A stretch of DNA of 64,000 nucleotides, taken from assembly GCA_002205965.3 (NCBI GenBank), contig NADL03000534.1, positions 992,001 to 1,056,000 of the forward strand, read 5' to 3'. Below, piece by piece: positions 1-13,799 of the stretch. A model generated the notes under the pieces. It saw only the letters and a program-made list of their open reading frames with translations, ran no database searches and was not told the DNA's origin. Each line of letters begins with the position of its first letter. Positions within the stretch are counted from its first letter, which is position 1. The DNA is from Kappaphycus alvarezii (lineage: Eukaryota; Rhodophyta; Florideophyceae; Gigartinales; Solieriaceae). The translations under genes and the position numbers were made by a program.

Positions 1-600
1 TCTGGCTGACAGAGCGGATGTGATTAAGCCTAAAAAGACAAGCAACGCCGCAAAAAACGCATGTGCAAACTGCACAACGTCACGTGCAACCGGTCAAAGA
101 AGTTTTTTGACCACGTCAAGAGCAAAAAACCCCTCAACTGCATCCAAAAAAAAGAACTCCTTACTGCACCGACTGTAAGTGCATATTTGACAGTTAGTTG
201 CGTTTACAGCGCCATCTATCTGGCAACAAACATCTCAAGGTTATCAGTAATAAGTTGGAGCTAGCCTAAATTAGATCTGGATCTCCCCTGTTGTTTTGAG
301 TAAATTGAATTATCAAGTTAATTATGATTCCTGCTTGAGAATTGAAAAAGAATTAAAAAAGCAAACTATTTGCAAAAACAAATTAAAAAACATATTAAAA
401 ACAAAAAACAAATTTAAAACAAAAACAAATTGAACAAGGTTTCCAGTTGGTTCAAAAAAAAGCAATGAGCGAAAAAACACTAAGCCACCCACAAAAAAGA
501 GGACGTACAGCAGTACAAAGATAACTAAAAAGGGCTAAAATTTTTGAAGCATTAAGTCACCATTACTTTGCACTTGCGAAAGGGTATATTGATATAATTT
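1..600. other. A-rich sequence, no gene recognised
   Basis: This stretch holds many A runs (about 340-540) and no reading frame I can relate to a known family. It may be the decayed left part of the LTR fossil that follows, but I found no copy of a terminal repeat here. It does not match the LTR of the related element at 14,552. Confidence 0.3.
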
Positions 601-3600
601 TCGGTCAAGGTATTAGGTAGACCACAGAGTTGCAACATTTTCTGGTGGACTGCGTCAAAGGTTAATTTGAAGATAGTTCCCTCGCTGCTGATGAATAAAA
701 GGCTCGGTTATTTGAAGACTTCTCTATCTCAATGCTTTTCTGGGGACAGATTCTGCAATCCTTCGATCATTCGCAAGTTGACTGTCTTTCTCGCGGAACG
801 CAATGTGCCAACCATCCGCCATGAATCTTCTGTCATTTAAAAGACCTTTGCATCAACTATTCTCCGCAATGCTGACCTCAGCACAGTATTAAACCAAACG
901 GATGCATACTTCAACTCTCTTGCATCACCAACCGGATCACCGATTAGACTCGCCCAAAACGTGATACGATCCCCTCCAGTGTCCACCCAACCTCTGGCAT
1001 CATCGGAAGAAAAGGTCTCACACTACACGTCCAGTTGCTTCAGAGAAGAAAATAAGTAATGTTCTGGAAGCTTAGCCGAATGTTAGAACGAGTTTATAGA
1101 TGAATACAAGCATGGCTGCCAAGATTATATGATCAATGAAGAACAACAGCTCAAGTATTTTCACTTTCTTCTTACAGGAAATGCCTAAAGATTCTACATA
1201 ACGAATGTTGAAGGTGTGTATGAGCATTATTCTAGAGCTCGTAAAGCTCTGGAAAATGAATATAACTCAGCCTCAAGGCAAAACAGATTGCTGTATATTT
1301 TCGCAACATTCGTGTCAGCCAGTATTTTTCTCCACTTGTACTGTAAATGATGCTATCGAGAAAGTCCACGAGGAAATCTCTAAGCTCACTCCCCAAGCAC
1401 CATCTTATTTTCGTTCAGAAAGGCACAAGATTGAGTATCTTCAGTCCGCCGTTATTGGATTCGCCATGACTCGTGTTCCTTGCAGCAGAGAAAATTCTGT
1501 TGACCTAAGTTACCAATTATTTTACAGCCAGCTCATTTCTGCGCTCAGTTCGAGCAAGATGAGAAAGGTGGATGAATCAGGGATCAGAGAAACCTACGTA
1601 TGACATCGATCTCAGATGCAGACCCTACACTGCGTAGCCGTCTTGCTGATACATTGTATACTGAGCAACCTCAATAAGGCCGTGACCCGCGTTCCACCAA
1701 AGTCAATCGTCGCGATGGTAAATTACGAAGCAACGACGATTTGAAAATGAGGAAGAAAAAACTCGTGATGATAGAGTTTGTTTGGGTTATGGTAAAAGGG
1801 TCCATATTGCTTCTCAATGTCTGCAATCAGTGGCTCAGAATGTTGCTCGGAAGGTTCAATACTATCAGAGAAACCCATTTAAAGATCCGGCCAAGGCCAT
1901 GAAATGTGCAATTTTTGAGCTTTGCCAGGAATTGGATCGTGATGATCAATCAGTTGATGAAGAAATACTACCTGCTCAGGATTTCTTCGGAGACGTCAAC
2001 AGTGATGATGAGATTGACAAATCTGAGAATGGAAGAATAGATAAAGATGACTGAACGATTGTCCCCGAACAGTTATTTTCGCAAATTTCAGTTAAGGACC
2101 AACCGTTTTTGGATGACGAGGATTTTTAACAAGAAGTACTCAAACAACCCGACGTGCTCCTAACGAAAACAAATCTATAAGAGAAAGCGAACAGCGTCCT
2201 ATCCGTAACGTAAACTCGTCTCTAGTCCACGGCATCAAAGAAAAATGACGAATGAACACGTAAAGATACATGAAAATTTTTCCGTTAAAAGCAGCAAATT
2301 GCCAAAACACTCCAACTCATAGAAATTACACGGAGTGTTCCTCGACACTGGTGCTCAAAGATCAGTGATTAGAAAATCACAAGAAAAGGCATATTGTAAC
2401 GTAGCTGGGACTAAGATAAAACGTAAACATATGACAACTGCTTAAAAATTTGGTGATTGAATCTTTCCAAGCAATGGACTGATTCCAATTATTATCCCAA
2501 CGCCTGATGGTTCTTTTATCCCGCTAAACGTCTATGTAGTTAATTCTAATGTTCCATTCTTGATTGGCCTGGGAGCTTTAGACAAATTTGGACTTGTTGC
2601 AGACAACGTTAAAAAACTACTTGTGTCGAAAAGAAATGGATGGAATATGCCAATCACACGCAATCGTGGTCATCTTTACGTCGTGTGGGATTTTAATCCT
2701 GTTCAAAAAGTCCCAATTAAAGCGTCTCCATTTACACTTTTTCCATCCCTCTGCCTCAAAGCTATATAATCTGATAAGCAGAGCTAGACCAGAGGAAGAA
2801 ACACCTGAGACGCTAGATTTGATTTCGGAGATATCTAAACAGTGTCGCACATGTCAGCACTTGAACCGAAAACCAGATCATTCCAGGTTAGCACGCCCAA
2901 TAGAATCATATTCAATCAATAGTTAGCTCTTTATATTATGTTTCTTGAAAAAAATCCTCTACTTCATATAGTGGTTACGCAAACCCATTTCGGTAATGCT
3001 TTATTCCTACAAAGTCAAAGTTAAGAATCTTTTTGGAACTCTTTTCTTGAGTGCTGGGCTACAATTTAAACCGTATTTACTGATAGAATGAATGTGGACC
3101 ATGGTAGATAATTCATTTTCAAAGCGTGGAAAGGTTTGATAAAATGGAATGGAATCAAACTCAGCCTATCTGGATTTGATAGTCATAATTCTATTTGTTC
3201 CGGTGAACTTTAAGAGGATCTGTTACGACGTATTTACCACAAAAATCGCAATTCATTGTCTGACCTTGAAACAGAACTTGTTCTACGTCTCACCATTAAG
3301 GCTATGAACGATAATATGAGCCCAGACGGACTGGTTCCATCGTTACTCGTCTTTGGAGTTTTGCAGAGGTTTCTGCTCATGAATAGCGACCTTCCGAATC
3401 AAATAGAATAAATGAGAGCGCTCCAAATGGAAAGAGCTGAGATAGAAACTATCTCTTCAGAACTCAGACTCAGAACCGCTCTGAATACGCAGCTTCCAAG
3501 TACCGCCCACCAAGAACTTAACATTGGAAGTAAATTTCTTGTCAATCGTGAAAAGTTTAAGGGTATTTACACGTGGTAGGTAGCACAGTTTCACACATAT
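600..3600 (+). mobile_element. LTR retroelement fossil, Copia-like part order
   Basis: This is a broken LTR retrotransposon fossil in forward orientation. Parts seen in order: a gag-like segment (about 1,200-1,600, containing LTSQAPSYFRSERHKI), an acidic linker (1,780-2,055), an aspartic-protease-like piece with DTGA near 2,345, a His/Cys pre-integrase segment with FFHPSASKLYNLI near 2,735, and an integrase C-terminal segment (about 3,070-3,590) with the AMNDNMSPDGLVPS type of motif. The gag and pre-integrase pieces resemble those of the element at 14,552-20,336, so the two are one family. Protease before integrase fits the Copia order. It carries many breaks and looks old. No LTR pair was found, so both limits are approximate. 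Confidence 0.72.
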
Positions 3601-6600
3601 TAGAGAAACGGAGAAGGAGAGCCTGCCTTTAGTAGATACAATATGTGTGCGCGAAGAATAAATAGTATAAAGTTAGCAAAAAAATTACTTTGATACTATA
3701 ACGGAGATCTTTCCGGAAGCAGTATCCAACGGAAATTTATTATTTTGACTGAACTGTGCATAAATTTCTTGCGGAGCACCCCTAGTAATCCCAAATCATT
3801 TGCTATTAAACCTGCTGACCTCGGTTATAAAAACAGTCATTTTTAAGAATATAATTATACGTAAATACAACAGAAGTATTAGTTTTATAGGAGAATACTA
3901 TAGTGGTGCATTTTTAAGAATCCGATATTCATATATTGAAGTCCTAAAACGCGATCTCTCTGTTCTTTCAACAGTGTTCTTTTCGCTCGTAGCGACGAGG
4001 TGAGGAATTTGACTGACAATACTGGTAGCTATATAGTTTTGTTTTTATACATGTATAACAAATATTATTTTGATTTAAATTTTAATCTTAAACGTAAAAG
4101 CGCAACAGCTCATTTTCGAGTAATCCGTCGCTCGCTGTTTTTCCGCCCATCTTCTTTCCTTTAAGCGTTTTCTGGAGCATTGACGGAGGCATCTTTCAGC
4201 GATTGGAGCTGTTTAATCGCTCGTAGCTCCGAGTTGGCGTATCGCACCGTGCAATGTACAGTAGGGAATATAGTATTAGACCCAAAGGGAACAGGTAGAA
4301 GGGAGAGCTACAGCAGAGAACATGATAAGAAGTAAAGTCTAAAGTAAAAGAATGGAACGTAACTGAGGTAGATGTCTGGGGTTTGAAAGTGCCACTTTCT
4401 GCCAGATTGAATGAATAGGACACAATGTTTTTAGCCTTTTTGGGGGAGTGCATTGGCTTCTCAAATTATGTAGTAGTTCAACGAGCTAACTAAATGTTAC
4501 AACTCGGACAGTGGTAGGAAAGATGGACCTAGCGATTGGGGACCACATGATATTACTTAAGCGCTGGTAGAACATCGGCTTGTCAATAAATTAAAAGTGT
4601 TCTACAGCACGGTAATGTGTTGCACAGAACGGATTTATAAGTTTTCTTCTTTTCGATGAATAATTCTTCACCAAAAGTATGTGTACATGGAAGATGCCAA
4701 GAAATTTAACACTCTACTGAAAAATATAGAGAGTTAGGCTTGAATAAGGAATCTTATTTCTTCATCCGCTGAGATTAATACTACGTGTGCAATACGACAT
4801 ATTTTTCTTGAGCGTGGTACGTGTTTTTGATCTTATAAACCGTACTGTACACCTCAGAGGTCAAAAGTGTGAAGAGTTTTGAGTTGTTTTGGACGGTCAA
4901 GCGCTGATGAAAAGAGGAATAGGAGGAAGTCAATGAGGTACCGGAGCATTCAGATTGGTTGCTGGACAATTCTCTGTTTTTATTTAGCGTCCTTGTATAT
5001 TTTCCTGTAGTCACCTTTAGTGTCTATTGAGCTATTGACCCCATATGAGGACAATTTTAAGAACATTTTTGAAATAAAACTATTGTATGTCCGCTTTCTT
5101 TGGTTCCATCACACACACAGATCTTTTGGGCTGTTTACGCAAATATATGATTCAGTCAGACTTCTTGGGGGAGTAGACGAAGTTAGATGAGACAAGGTAG
5201 TATCTGTTGATTGGACCTTTTAAGGATATCATTGACCACCACAGCAAATGTTCATTTCATGTTTTCATATCTGCATTGATACAAGTATCCGAAGGTGGAA
5301 AGTTTTAAGGTTGATTGAATAAAGAAGGGACTACCACAATTCGTTGCCTATTACAAGGAGAACAAAATGGCTGAGAGTTGAATGCTTTAACATGTTGTCC
5401 GCCTGGAGTAATTATGATAATGAAGCTTGCGATAGGGAAAATTTTGACTTCGGAGTAACATCACTGAAGCATTTTTTCATACTGCCACTTTTATGCTTCT
5501 CCTTTTCCAACCAAGACTAAAGTCGGAATGCGTCGTATGTGGGGTTTAATTTTTTGCCTCGGTTTTAACGGCGGAGGAATTGATGAGGCATGGAATTGGA
5601 TTTATTTCTGTGGTAAAAAATGTGGTCAGGGAATTTCTGATGCTACAACTATCCTCAAAAGGCTTTAAGGAGCGCTGATATCGTATTTAGAGGCCTTGGA
5701 GACTTTTCAGATGGAAATTTCATAAGTACGTGCTATGAAACCGATAAGGGGACCTGAAATTGAAAGGAAAGGTGAGAACTATCGAGGGCGAGAAAAATTA
5801 GGTGGAATTTCGTATTTAGATCCCAAAAAATGTAGGTACATGTATTCTAAAATATTGAATCGCAGCAGATGTAGGAACGATAGCCTTAGAAGTGAAAGGT
5901 AATTGGACGTGAGGGATTAGTTGCTCAGGGTCAGTTATTCTCTCCTTTCGATCATCATTGTTGATTCGTGATTACTTTGTACGAAATATTTCGCTCGAAG
6001 ACTCCGCTTATCAAAATCTAATGTTTATGAGATTCACGCTGAGGAACTTAATATGTTTGATTCCATATCTCACGGGGAATGATAAAAAGATGTTGGATGC
6101 TCTCGTTGTACTAATGTAACCAACAAGAAGAGTAAATTGGGTAATGATGAATATTAAAATGTATATAAACAGGGTCGCTTTTTAGTTTGTAAGGTCAGGA
6201 AGTAAAACTTTCGTTGTTATACTTTCCGCGACAGTGGCCTTGTATATATTTACATCTGCCACAAGAAAAAAATGTGTTGTTCCATGGATCATGTGCAAGA
6301 AGATCAAAATGTTGATCTTAAATAGGATAAAAAGATGATATGAATTAGAGCAACCTTTTATGGCAAAAGCCAAAAAAACATCTTCTGAGTTTTGTGATCT
6401 AAGTCATGAATGGACATGAAGGTATTGATCAAATTATCTAGAACATTGTTTGCATCATATCTAGAACGTATTTATAATGTCTTATGGGCCCCAATAATCA
6501 CATTTGAAACAATGTCGGAAGGCAGATCGTTGTTTCATTCGTTCAAGACCGCCTTACTACTGCAAATCAGCCCTATTTTCCATTTTTTCCTTCTTAAATG

Positions 6601-9290
6601 ATTAATATAACCAACGATTTACTTTTTATATTAAACATTCCCACAAGTAGCACATTTGCCTTTCATCTTCAAATTCGTGGAAATTAAGACTTCATATGTC
6701 CCCGCGGAGGGCACTTCATAAGGAAGTAATATTGAAATCTTGACAGCAGGACAAATCAAAAGACTGAAACAACGAATGAATTTTATCCCAACCAATGAGT
6801 TTATTTATATCACTAGAAGAATTGATCCTGACTCACAAGTTTGAAAATTTATACATTTAAAAATAAAATTAACTAAATCGTGCGAAAAAACAAGTCACTG
6901 CGAAAGAATGAATTCTGGTTTTGATGTGACGCAATCCAAAATTAATCTTTTCTATTTAGCTGATGAGTATCTAAATCGCGATAATCTGTCTCAAAAACTT
7001 GACTATCTGCTAAAAATTCTTCAGGAATTTAGAATTCTTTCACAAAGCAGCTTATATAATCAAAACTTAGTTTTCGCCTTGCGCTGAGACATTCATATTG
7101 AGAAAGTACTGGAGAGAGAAATTACATAGGTGTTTGAAATCTTCAACTAATCGAGTGAGATTGATGATTTTGAATTTCCTAGGAAAATCTAAATCATACT
7201 GTTGTATGAGGTTGTCGTGGGAATTAGCTGTACCAGGAGATTTTGAGGAAAAGAATTACTTTTAATTGAATCTGAAACGATCTTATGTTTGAAGTTCGGT
7301 GATGAATTTGAGACTTCCTCCCCTTTCGCTATTTCTTGCGATTTCTGTGGAAATTATAGGCAGGTTTACCTTTTTTTCCTATCGAATATTATAATATTTA
7401 GAAAGGATATTCGACTGAACTCAGAGCCATTGAGATTATAAATTCTGTTTATTGCCGATTTTTGTCTGTGGTGGAAGACTCAGACATCTCTCGTGCAATA
7501 GTTGACTTGTTTAAGACTTTAGTAAGTATGAATAATTTTTTTTGCAAAAACTTATTATCTGCTGTCAGAATCTTTTACATTGTATTATAGTCATCCAATT
7601 CCAATGAGAATATTACTTTTGATTCGATATTTACTGTTTTAATATGATTCTTATGAGACTGTCGACCAGAAATCGACTGGTTTACTGAAATGGTTATTCG
7701 ATTGAAAACAGCCGACTAGAATATCTATGAATATAATTTGAATACATTGATTATTTCTAGATGTATGCCCCAATTTTACGGCCTCAATAACCATACAGGC
7801 CTGGGATACATTTACGGATATCCAGGTTTCCTAGATTCTCATTTTCTGGAGGCGTACAATTTCTTACACTACACTAGGAACATGTTTTGGTAGTCTCAAT
7901 TTCTTTAGACGAAGCGAGAGTTAGGAAATTCTTTCCTACTTCAAAATAAATTTTTCTACACCTCGCACTATAAAAACGATTTGAGTCCTTTGCACTTTTG
8001 ACTTTTCATTTTCAATATGTTAAAAATCATGGTAGTATATTTTGAAATGATCAAGAGCATCCAGAAGCCTTACGAGATATAACAAATCTTACACGGTTAG
8101 CTGTAACCAGGTAAATATCGAAATTGATAAGCATAAATCTTTTTGGATGCATAAAGTGGCTCTCGCAGCACCTTTCATAAAAAGCACTAACAAGCCTGAA
8201 TACATTTGTTTTGACAATATTTAACAGGAGTCAATGAATAAAACCAAACTTTAAAATATAGATCTCATGATTGCAATTAAAAGTACTTTACTGGACAGCA
8301 CACTACTTTATCTCTCGAAGACTTTCTCTGATTCTGTTTTTAGTGTTTTTGAGTGCAGTATAACATGATGGAGGACGCCTCTAATTCGGTAAAAAGTCAT
8401 TTGTAGCTCTTATCATACAAAATGGCTTCCTATTTACAAATTAGCAGTTTTTTGACCCGAAAACTCCACTTTTGAACTGTTCGTTTGGATTTTTTACTAC
8501 TAGGAGAATCACAATTTTCTTAAATAATAGATATCGACTTTGCTGAAGAGGTAATTTCAATGCATTCGAGCCCGGTCGCAGGATTAAATATTTGTAGAGC
8601 TTTTGAGGGAAATTGAACTTCCTTGATCCCGTCGCGATATCCGATGAAATAATCTACTTTTTATCTCGTTTGATTTTTTTAGCGATAAAAATTTAAGGAT
8701 AGTAATAAATTCAATGTGGAGGAAGAGTCTCAACGTTGCTCAATGAATAATATATTTGCGACATGAAGTGTTACTCTCCGTTGAATCTACAGAAGAGACC
8801 TGATTTAAAAATTTTAATGCTTACAAGCCCTGTAAATTACATTATAAATGTGGTCTAGTACCGCTTTTTCTCTAATAGATTCGGACTGTGGTCATGCTAT
8901 TGTAACTTTTTTCAATCCAGCCAAATATTTGACTTTAAAATTGATTAGGAATGTATCCCTAGGCACCAATTTTACTGAAATAGACACCCGTGAATAAAGG
9001 AACAGTGGAAGCTCACGTATATGTAGTTACAATAAAATGCACATTTGTACCCTGTAAAGTAGCAGCTGCGTCGCTTGCGGGTTATATCTCGAGATGACAC
9101 GGTCACGTATAAAACCTATAGCTATTTTAGGAGAAACTTAATTTAAAACAAGAATGAAGGCGAAATTGTCATTACCAAAAAACATAGAACAATTTGACAG
9201 AAAAATACATATGATTGTAAATATTAACTGGGCTAAAGAATGAAAGGGTTTATGAACCATTTAGATAAAAAATAGTCGGCATTGTGTTTT
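3601..9290. other. AT-rich intergenic DNA, nothing recognised
   Basis: About 5.7 kb of AT-rich sequence whose only open frames are short (63-85 codons) and whose composition looks random. I compared the translated pieces with gag, pol, transposase and common host families and recognised none. It is probably decayed repeat DNA. Confidence 0.5.
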
Positions 9291-9411
9291 CTGTTGCCCT
9301 TCTCTGTCCATATCTGTCCATATCTATTGTCTTTGGATTTTTGGTTGCTTGTTCGGCAGCGTTTTTGTAATAAAAGAGTTCAGTGTTGTGTGATAAAAAC
9401 ATGAAAGGTCA

Positions 9412-9786
9412 GTGAAGGTGACACCAGAAGAAATTTGTAGCGGATTTAGGACTGGTGCGAGAGACAGGCCGCCAATGGTAGGAGAAATGCGTGAACCGGT
9501 GGGGTTAAAACAGCCTATGAGGAAGCCAAAATGCGGTCGGAGAGGTGAGAACGTTAAGAATAGGGGATTAAAGAAGAGGAGGAACGAAAAAAGAGGCGAT
9601 ATAGATGAAAAAAGCGTACAGAAAATAAAAGAGAACTTTTCGGAGAAGATGATAAGGGAAATGAGGGTGGATAAGACGGAAAAAGCAACGGGAGGGGCTT
9701 TTCATTTCCGGTTGACGGAGATGATAGTAGCATGGAGGATAAAAATTACCATGGAGAACGGGAAAGTAGTGAGGAGCTGTGTGTAG
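9412..9786 (+). CDS. Hypothetical highly charged ORF
   Basis: An open frame of 124 codons, rich in Lys, Arg and Glu (for example KNRGLKKRRNEKRGDIDEK), which I do not recognise. The purine-rich strand makes a long open frame likely by chance, so it may not be a gene. It stands alone in AT-rich DNA, with no clear promoter or neighbour. A duplicated TGTCCATATCT lies upstream at about 9,307-9,329. A disordered basic protein or a remnant of a transposon accessory ORF are possible, without support. Confidence 0.2.
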   Translation: MKVTPEEICSGFRTGARDRPPMVGEMREPVGLKQPMRKPKCGRRGENVKNRGLKKRRNEKRGDIDEKSVQKIKENFSEKMIREMRVDKTEKATGGAFHFRLTEMIVAWRIKITMENGKVVRSCV

Positions 9787-10719
9787 TTTATATGGTCTTG
9801 TTTTGCAGTCAGTTCGGGTTGGAATGGTAAATATTTGTGTATGGAAAGTGAAAAGGAAGCTAGAGCTCGATTAGAGATCCGTCGGGTTACTGTGAGAATG
9901 ATCAAATGAATTCAAGGCCCTCTCCGTGTGGCGGACGGGCAGTTACAGTCCAGACGGTAAGTATCGCTATGAGGAAAGACCCAAAGCAGTTGGATTTTTT
10001 TCTGATTATTTTGGCAGCTCTCTAGCCTATAATATTACTACATGACATGATAAAAGCTAGTTAAAATATATAGATCTAGAGTAATGCATGTTTCAAGATT
10101 TAAGCTCACCATTCAGTGATGTTTGTGAAGTATTTCTGTTTGAAACAATATATCGCGCACTCCACTGCTCGTAGCTGGCTTATATCACCCAGATGGATCT
10201 TAACATTAGTAATAGTAATGATTTTTTTTCAATATAGGGTATACGTCAAACAATAACCAGTATTTACCTGAATATTCGGTCAATTGTGGTCAATCTATGA
10301 GTCTACAGAGATCAAAGATCAGAAAGTGGACACATTGTGAGTCATCCCGATTTCTAAATTTGGATACATAGGTCATTCTATAAAAATGGAAGTTTTATCT
10401 GAACAATCCTATTTGTCATTGGTTACCTTTTGTTTGTAGCAAAGGGTTACTATGTTAACGCATACTTACCTTCTATAGCCTTGAGATGCGGCGTCGCATG
10501 CGGTGTATTGTTATGAAATTTGTTCCTCTTTGCGGAATATTGAAGTGCAGCAGAAAGAAAGAGCTGCTCCAGGTAGCAGTTCCCTCCATAAGAATGACTG
10601 TATCGATACCTTTAGCGATAAAAGACCTGCGTAAAGTAATAGTTGCTATGAACAACCTTTATTTTAGTCTTGAAAGGTATTTCATTGAGATTGGAGAAGA
10701 TATCTTCAAAAGTCTGTAA
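9787..10719. other. No gene recognised
   Basis: AT-rich spacer. Short overlapping frames on both strands at 10,473-10,719 have no family signature. They could be the decayed 5' part of the Harbinger relic that follows. Confidence 0.35.
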
Positions 10720-11640
10720 AGATTGGATATTTCAGAGGCCTATCATCTGTGTTCTCTTTTAATTCATTGTCTTGAATTACAGAAGACAATAATTCATATT
10801 TATAGTACCATAAAGAATACAAAACTAGTTATAACAACAATGCGCATACTGGCGGTTCAAAGCTATCTTGATGTCCGATCGCATATTTGTTTTGAACGGT
10901 CAACTACTTACGCTTTATTTGATAAAACTTTGACTTCCCTCGAAAACGTTTTCCATAATCTTACATTTAACATATTCGAAGAAGACTGCGCCTTCCGAGC
11001 CTTCTAGTTTAGATTTTTTTCATAAAATTCCCTTGAGTGAGATCATTGCGACCCATGATGGTATTGAAATTACAATTTCCAAACGAAAATTCATTGTACC
11101 TACAATCCTCTTAATCAATATGAAAGGAAGCAATTTTTTGCTTTGGATACAAGCAGATGTGGCTTTCGAACAAAGGTTGTTGTTCGTATCCATTCATTTT
11201 GTGAGGGGCATGTCCATTATGCGAGGGGCACGCAAGAATCTACAGATTTTCAAGTAAATAAATTGTACGTTGCTACAACAAAATGGGCCGCCCAACTGTA
11301 TTTGTATTGCTGCTGGTGATGCATATTCTATAATTACCGGCATTTTCGGACTATATGGAAGAACAGGACTTTCACAAGATCAAGAAGAGATCAACTTCTA
11401 TTTTTCCCTGTACGATTGCCGCGGGACAACCATGCCGTGGAACCAGTATCTAGTATGCTTGTTTCCCAATTCTGCCTATTTTGTGTTCCTTTATGATTCG
11501 GATTGGATAAAGATACAATTATTGTGCTGGTTTCGTGCAAAATGCATAGCTGCACCATTGACTATGGTTACTTATCTTATTTGGATAATCTCGAAGTCCG
11601 TGGAAAACAATCGTGTTGTAATGACTATTGTTAACGTACG
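10720..11640 (+). mobile_element. PIF/Harbinger-type DNA transposon relic (transposase)
   Basis: Three consecutive forward frames read as pieces of a DDE_4 (PIF/Harbinger) transposase. About 10,840-10,990 matches the helical N-terminal part (TTMRILAVQSYLDVRSH followed by RSTTYALFDKTL). About 11,033-11,255 matches the first catalytic region, where IIATHDGIEITI holds the first Asp of the DDE triad, followed by LLWIQADVAFEQRLLFVSI. About 11,270-11,440 matches the second region (CICIAAGDAYS, the family's GDxAY element, then TGLSQDQEEINFY). The frames are offset by indels and carry stops, so this is a dead copy. The family normally has a separate Myb-like ORF, not seen nearby. No terminal repeats were identified. 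Confidence 0.68.
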
Positions 11641-11659
11641 AATTTGTTTGCATACGTAA

Positions 11660-12160
11660 CTGTAAAATCAAAAACAGTGACAGAAGAGTCTGGAATAGTC
11701 TAGGAAAGGAGGAGAAATTGATAAAATATTCAATACACTTGGCCTCGTGCATCTTTGCACATAAAGATAACACGCAATAATAAAATCATGCAACTGGAGT
11801 GGAAATTTGATAAATAAACCATCAAATCCTTCAGTATATTCCGGTAAGGAAGCTAAGATAGCTATTTTACACGTTATTATCCCTACTTTGGCCTTTTAAA
11901 TAGATGCTAGAAATGATTGCGTTGAAAGACCCTCTGCTGCCGCCTCTAACTTAGATTTAACTTCGATTTTTCTCTTTCTATCTCCTTTGACTCCCTTACT
12001 ACGTTCTCCGAACAAGTTTTAAAGGCAGATGAAAAGCATTGCATGCCTAAAATCCTTATTCCCTACCTATTCGATTTCGTTTCCGGTCAGAGTGCAAAAA
12101 TGGCTCAATATCGTTTCCTGCTCCTTTCCTTCTCTACTATTTACTTTATATTGCTCCTTT
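11660..12160. other. No gene recognised
   Basis: AT-rich spacer between the Harbinger relic and the minus-strand ORF pair. No family signature was seen. Confidence 0.35.
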
Positions 12161-12162
12161 TG

Positions 12163-12685
12163 CTATTTTGTGTAATATAGGTTGCGTATGCGATAAATAA
12201 ATGCAAAAAAGATAAATTTCAACATCAATGTAGGATCCTTGGCGTTTTCAGCAAGTTCAAGAGCCTGCTCGACGTAGAGCTGCGATTTTTTCATTATGGC
12301 GGCGACTATCCTCACCCTAGTGCTTACTTTTGCGATACACAGTCCTGATATCTGAATAGATTTAAGGATTGCTTTGAATATGTAATTGTGCGGTAAGTCT
12401 AGACGGAAAAGAGGCTTATCATTTTCTGGAGTGGTCAGAATAATAATTTTAAAGACATCACTGGATTGTGGTCCAACAGTACTTTCATCTCGATTATTCA
12501 TGAGTGATAAACGGTGGACCGTCGAGATCTAGCACCCTTAAAATGGCGGATGTATCGGCAGGTATCAGTGAGGGCAGTGGAACATAAGGCTGGTGGTGGG
12601 CTGTTCTCTTAGAACTGGGATGACTTTCATGATGGGAGGTCAAGGACCGGGAAGAAAGGCAGCTTAGTGTGGGAATGTAGTTCAA
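12163..12685 (-). pseudogene. Hypothetical ORF pair, possibly one broken gene
   Basis: Two minus-strand frames overlap by a few bases: 12,494-12,685 (63 codons, Ser/Pro-rich, then ADTSAILRVLDLDGPPF) and 12,163-12,501 (112 codons, with KIIILTTPENDKPLFRLDLP and a helical stretch around QALELAENAKDPTLMLKF). Their texture resembles real protein and they could be one gene split by an indel. I recognise no domain. A host gene remnant or an accessory ORF of a Harbinger element are both possible. Confidence 0.22.
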
Positions 12686-12689
12686 AGGG

Positions 12690-13790
12690 AATTTTCTTTT
12701 AGTAGTAATGCAGTTGGAGAACTAGGTTGGGTTTGGCACACAGTAGCACCAAACAGATTATTATCCTCAACGTTATCCTGTTTTTTCATTACTTCCATGC
12801 AGGGGAAATTTAATTTTTTCCCGGCGAGGAAAGAAATAAGAAATCATGTTGTAGCAAATGACGATATCTGACTGGTTTTATGAAGTATGACAATTGCCAG
12901 TATCCTATTTTTCAGTCACTTTGAGATTCAAATATCGACCCTCAGTATAGACTCCATAAAGTGATTGAGTAAACTCATAAACTTCAACAGTATGTAGAGA
13001 GACGTGTGGAGGTCAGAGACCAGATAGACTGCGGTAAACCCCAGCACGACATGTCTTTCATGAATCGATCTCGCCCTCGCATATTGTCCCTAGATTTGCA
13101 GTACCGCAATTGGGGCCCACTCCAACGAGAAAGATATATGTGACATAATAAATATTGTGGTATGATAACTCTCATATATGGATCTGGACTCATTCCAACC
13201 GACGGACGCATTTTTGACCACACCATGTTCTCGACACCCTCTCCCCACCAACGACTCCCAACAACACATTGACACTCCAACAACACCCTTTTGACTTTCT
13301 CAATACCCTCTCTACCTACTTCAACCTACATTCCTATGAGCTCATCACCTAATCCGACCCCGATTTTGGGCATCACAACACCTTTATGGCAGAACTCTGG
13401 ATACTTGCTGTCATTTCCTGACGAAAGCCAGCTACTGCGGCTGCAAGAATGTGTGTCGTGGAATCAATAGGCAGGAGTGTACCCAGAAGGAGTTCCACTA
13501 TTCGCTGACCAGGGGGTTTTGAGCTGCATATACTGGGACTACAGTATAGGTTCTTCCGTCGTTTTAATAGAATCGCAAACTCGCTTTTATTTGGTTTGGT
13601 TACTAGGCTACAGCAACTGGATACGTCATCAGGGAAGAAACTGGTTACACCTGTGGAGAGGAGATTTTCCTTATCAATCGCCAGCTGAAGGATCTTAAAT
13701 AGACGTGTAAATGGCGCATAGGACACTGTTTTTTTCACCTGTATCATTCCACATTACTTGCTTTGGATGATATACTGGCCATTGAGTTCC
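12690..13790. other. No gene recognised, C-rich stretch on plus strand
   Basis: Open frames on both strands (13,373-13,747 minus; 13,477-13,698 plus) overlap each other and none shows a family signature. The plus strand is pyrimidine/C-rich at about 13,200-13,330. Part of this stretch could be the unrecognised 5' portion of the Harbinger relic that follows. Confidence 0.3.
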
Positions 13791-13799
13791 CCTATGGCA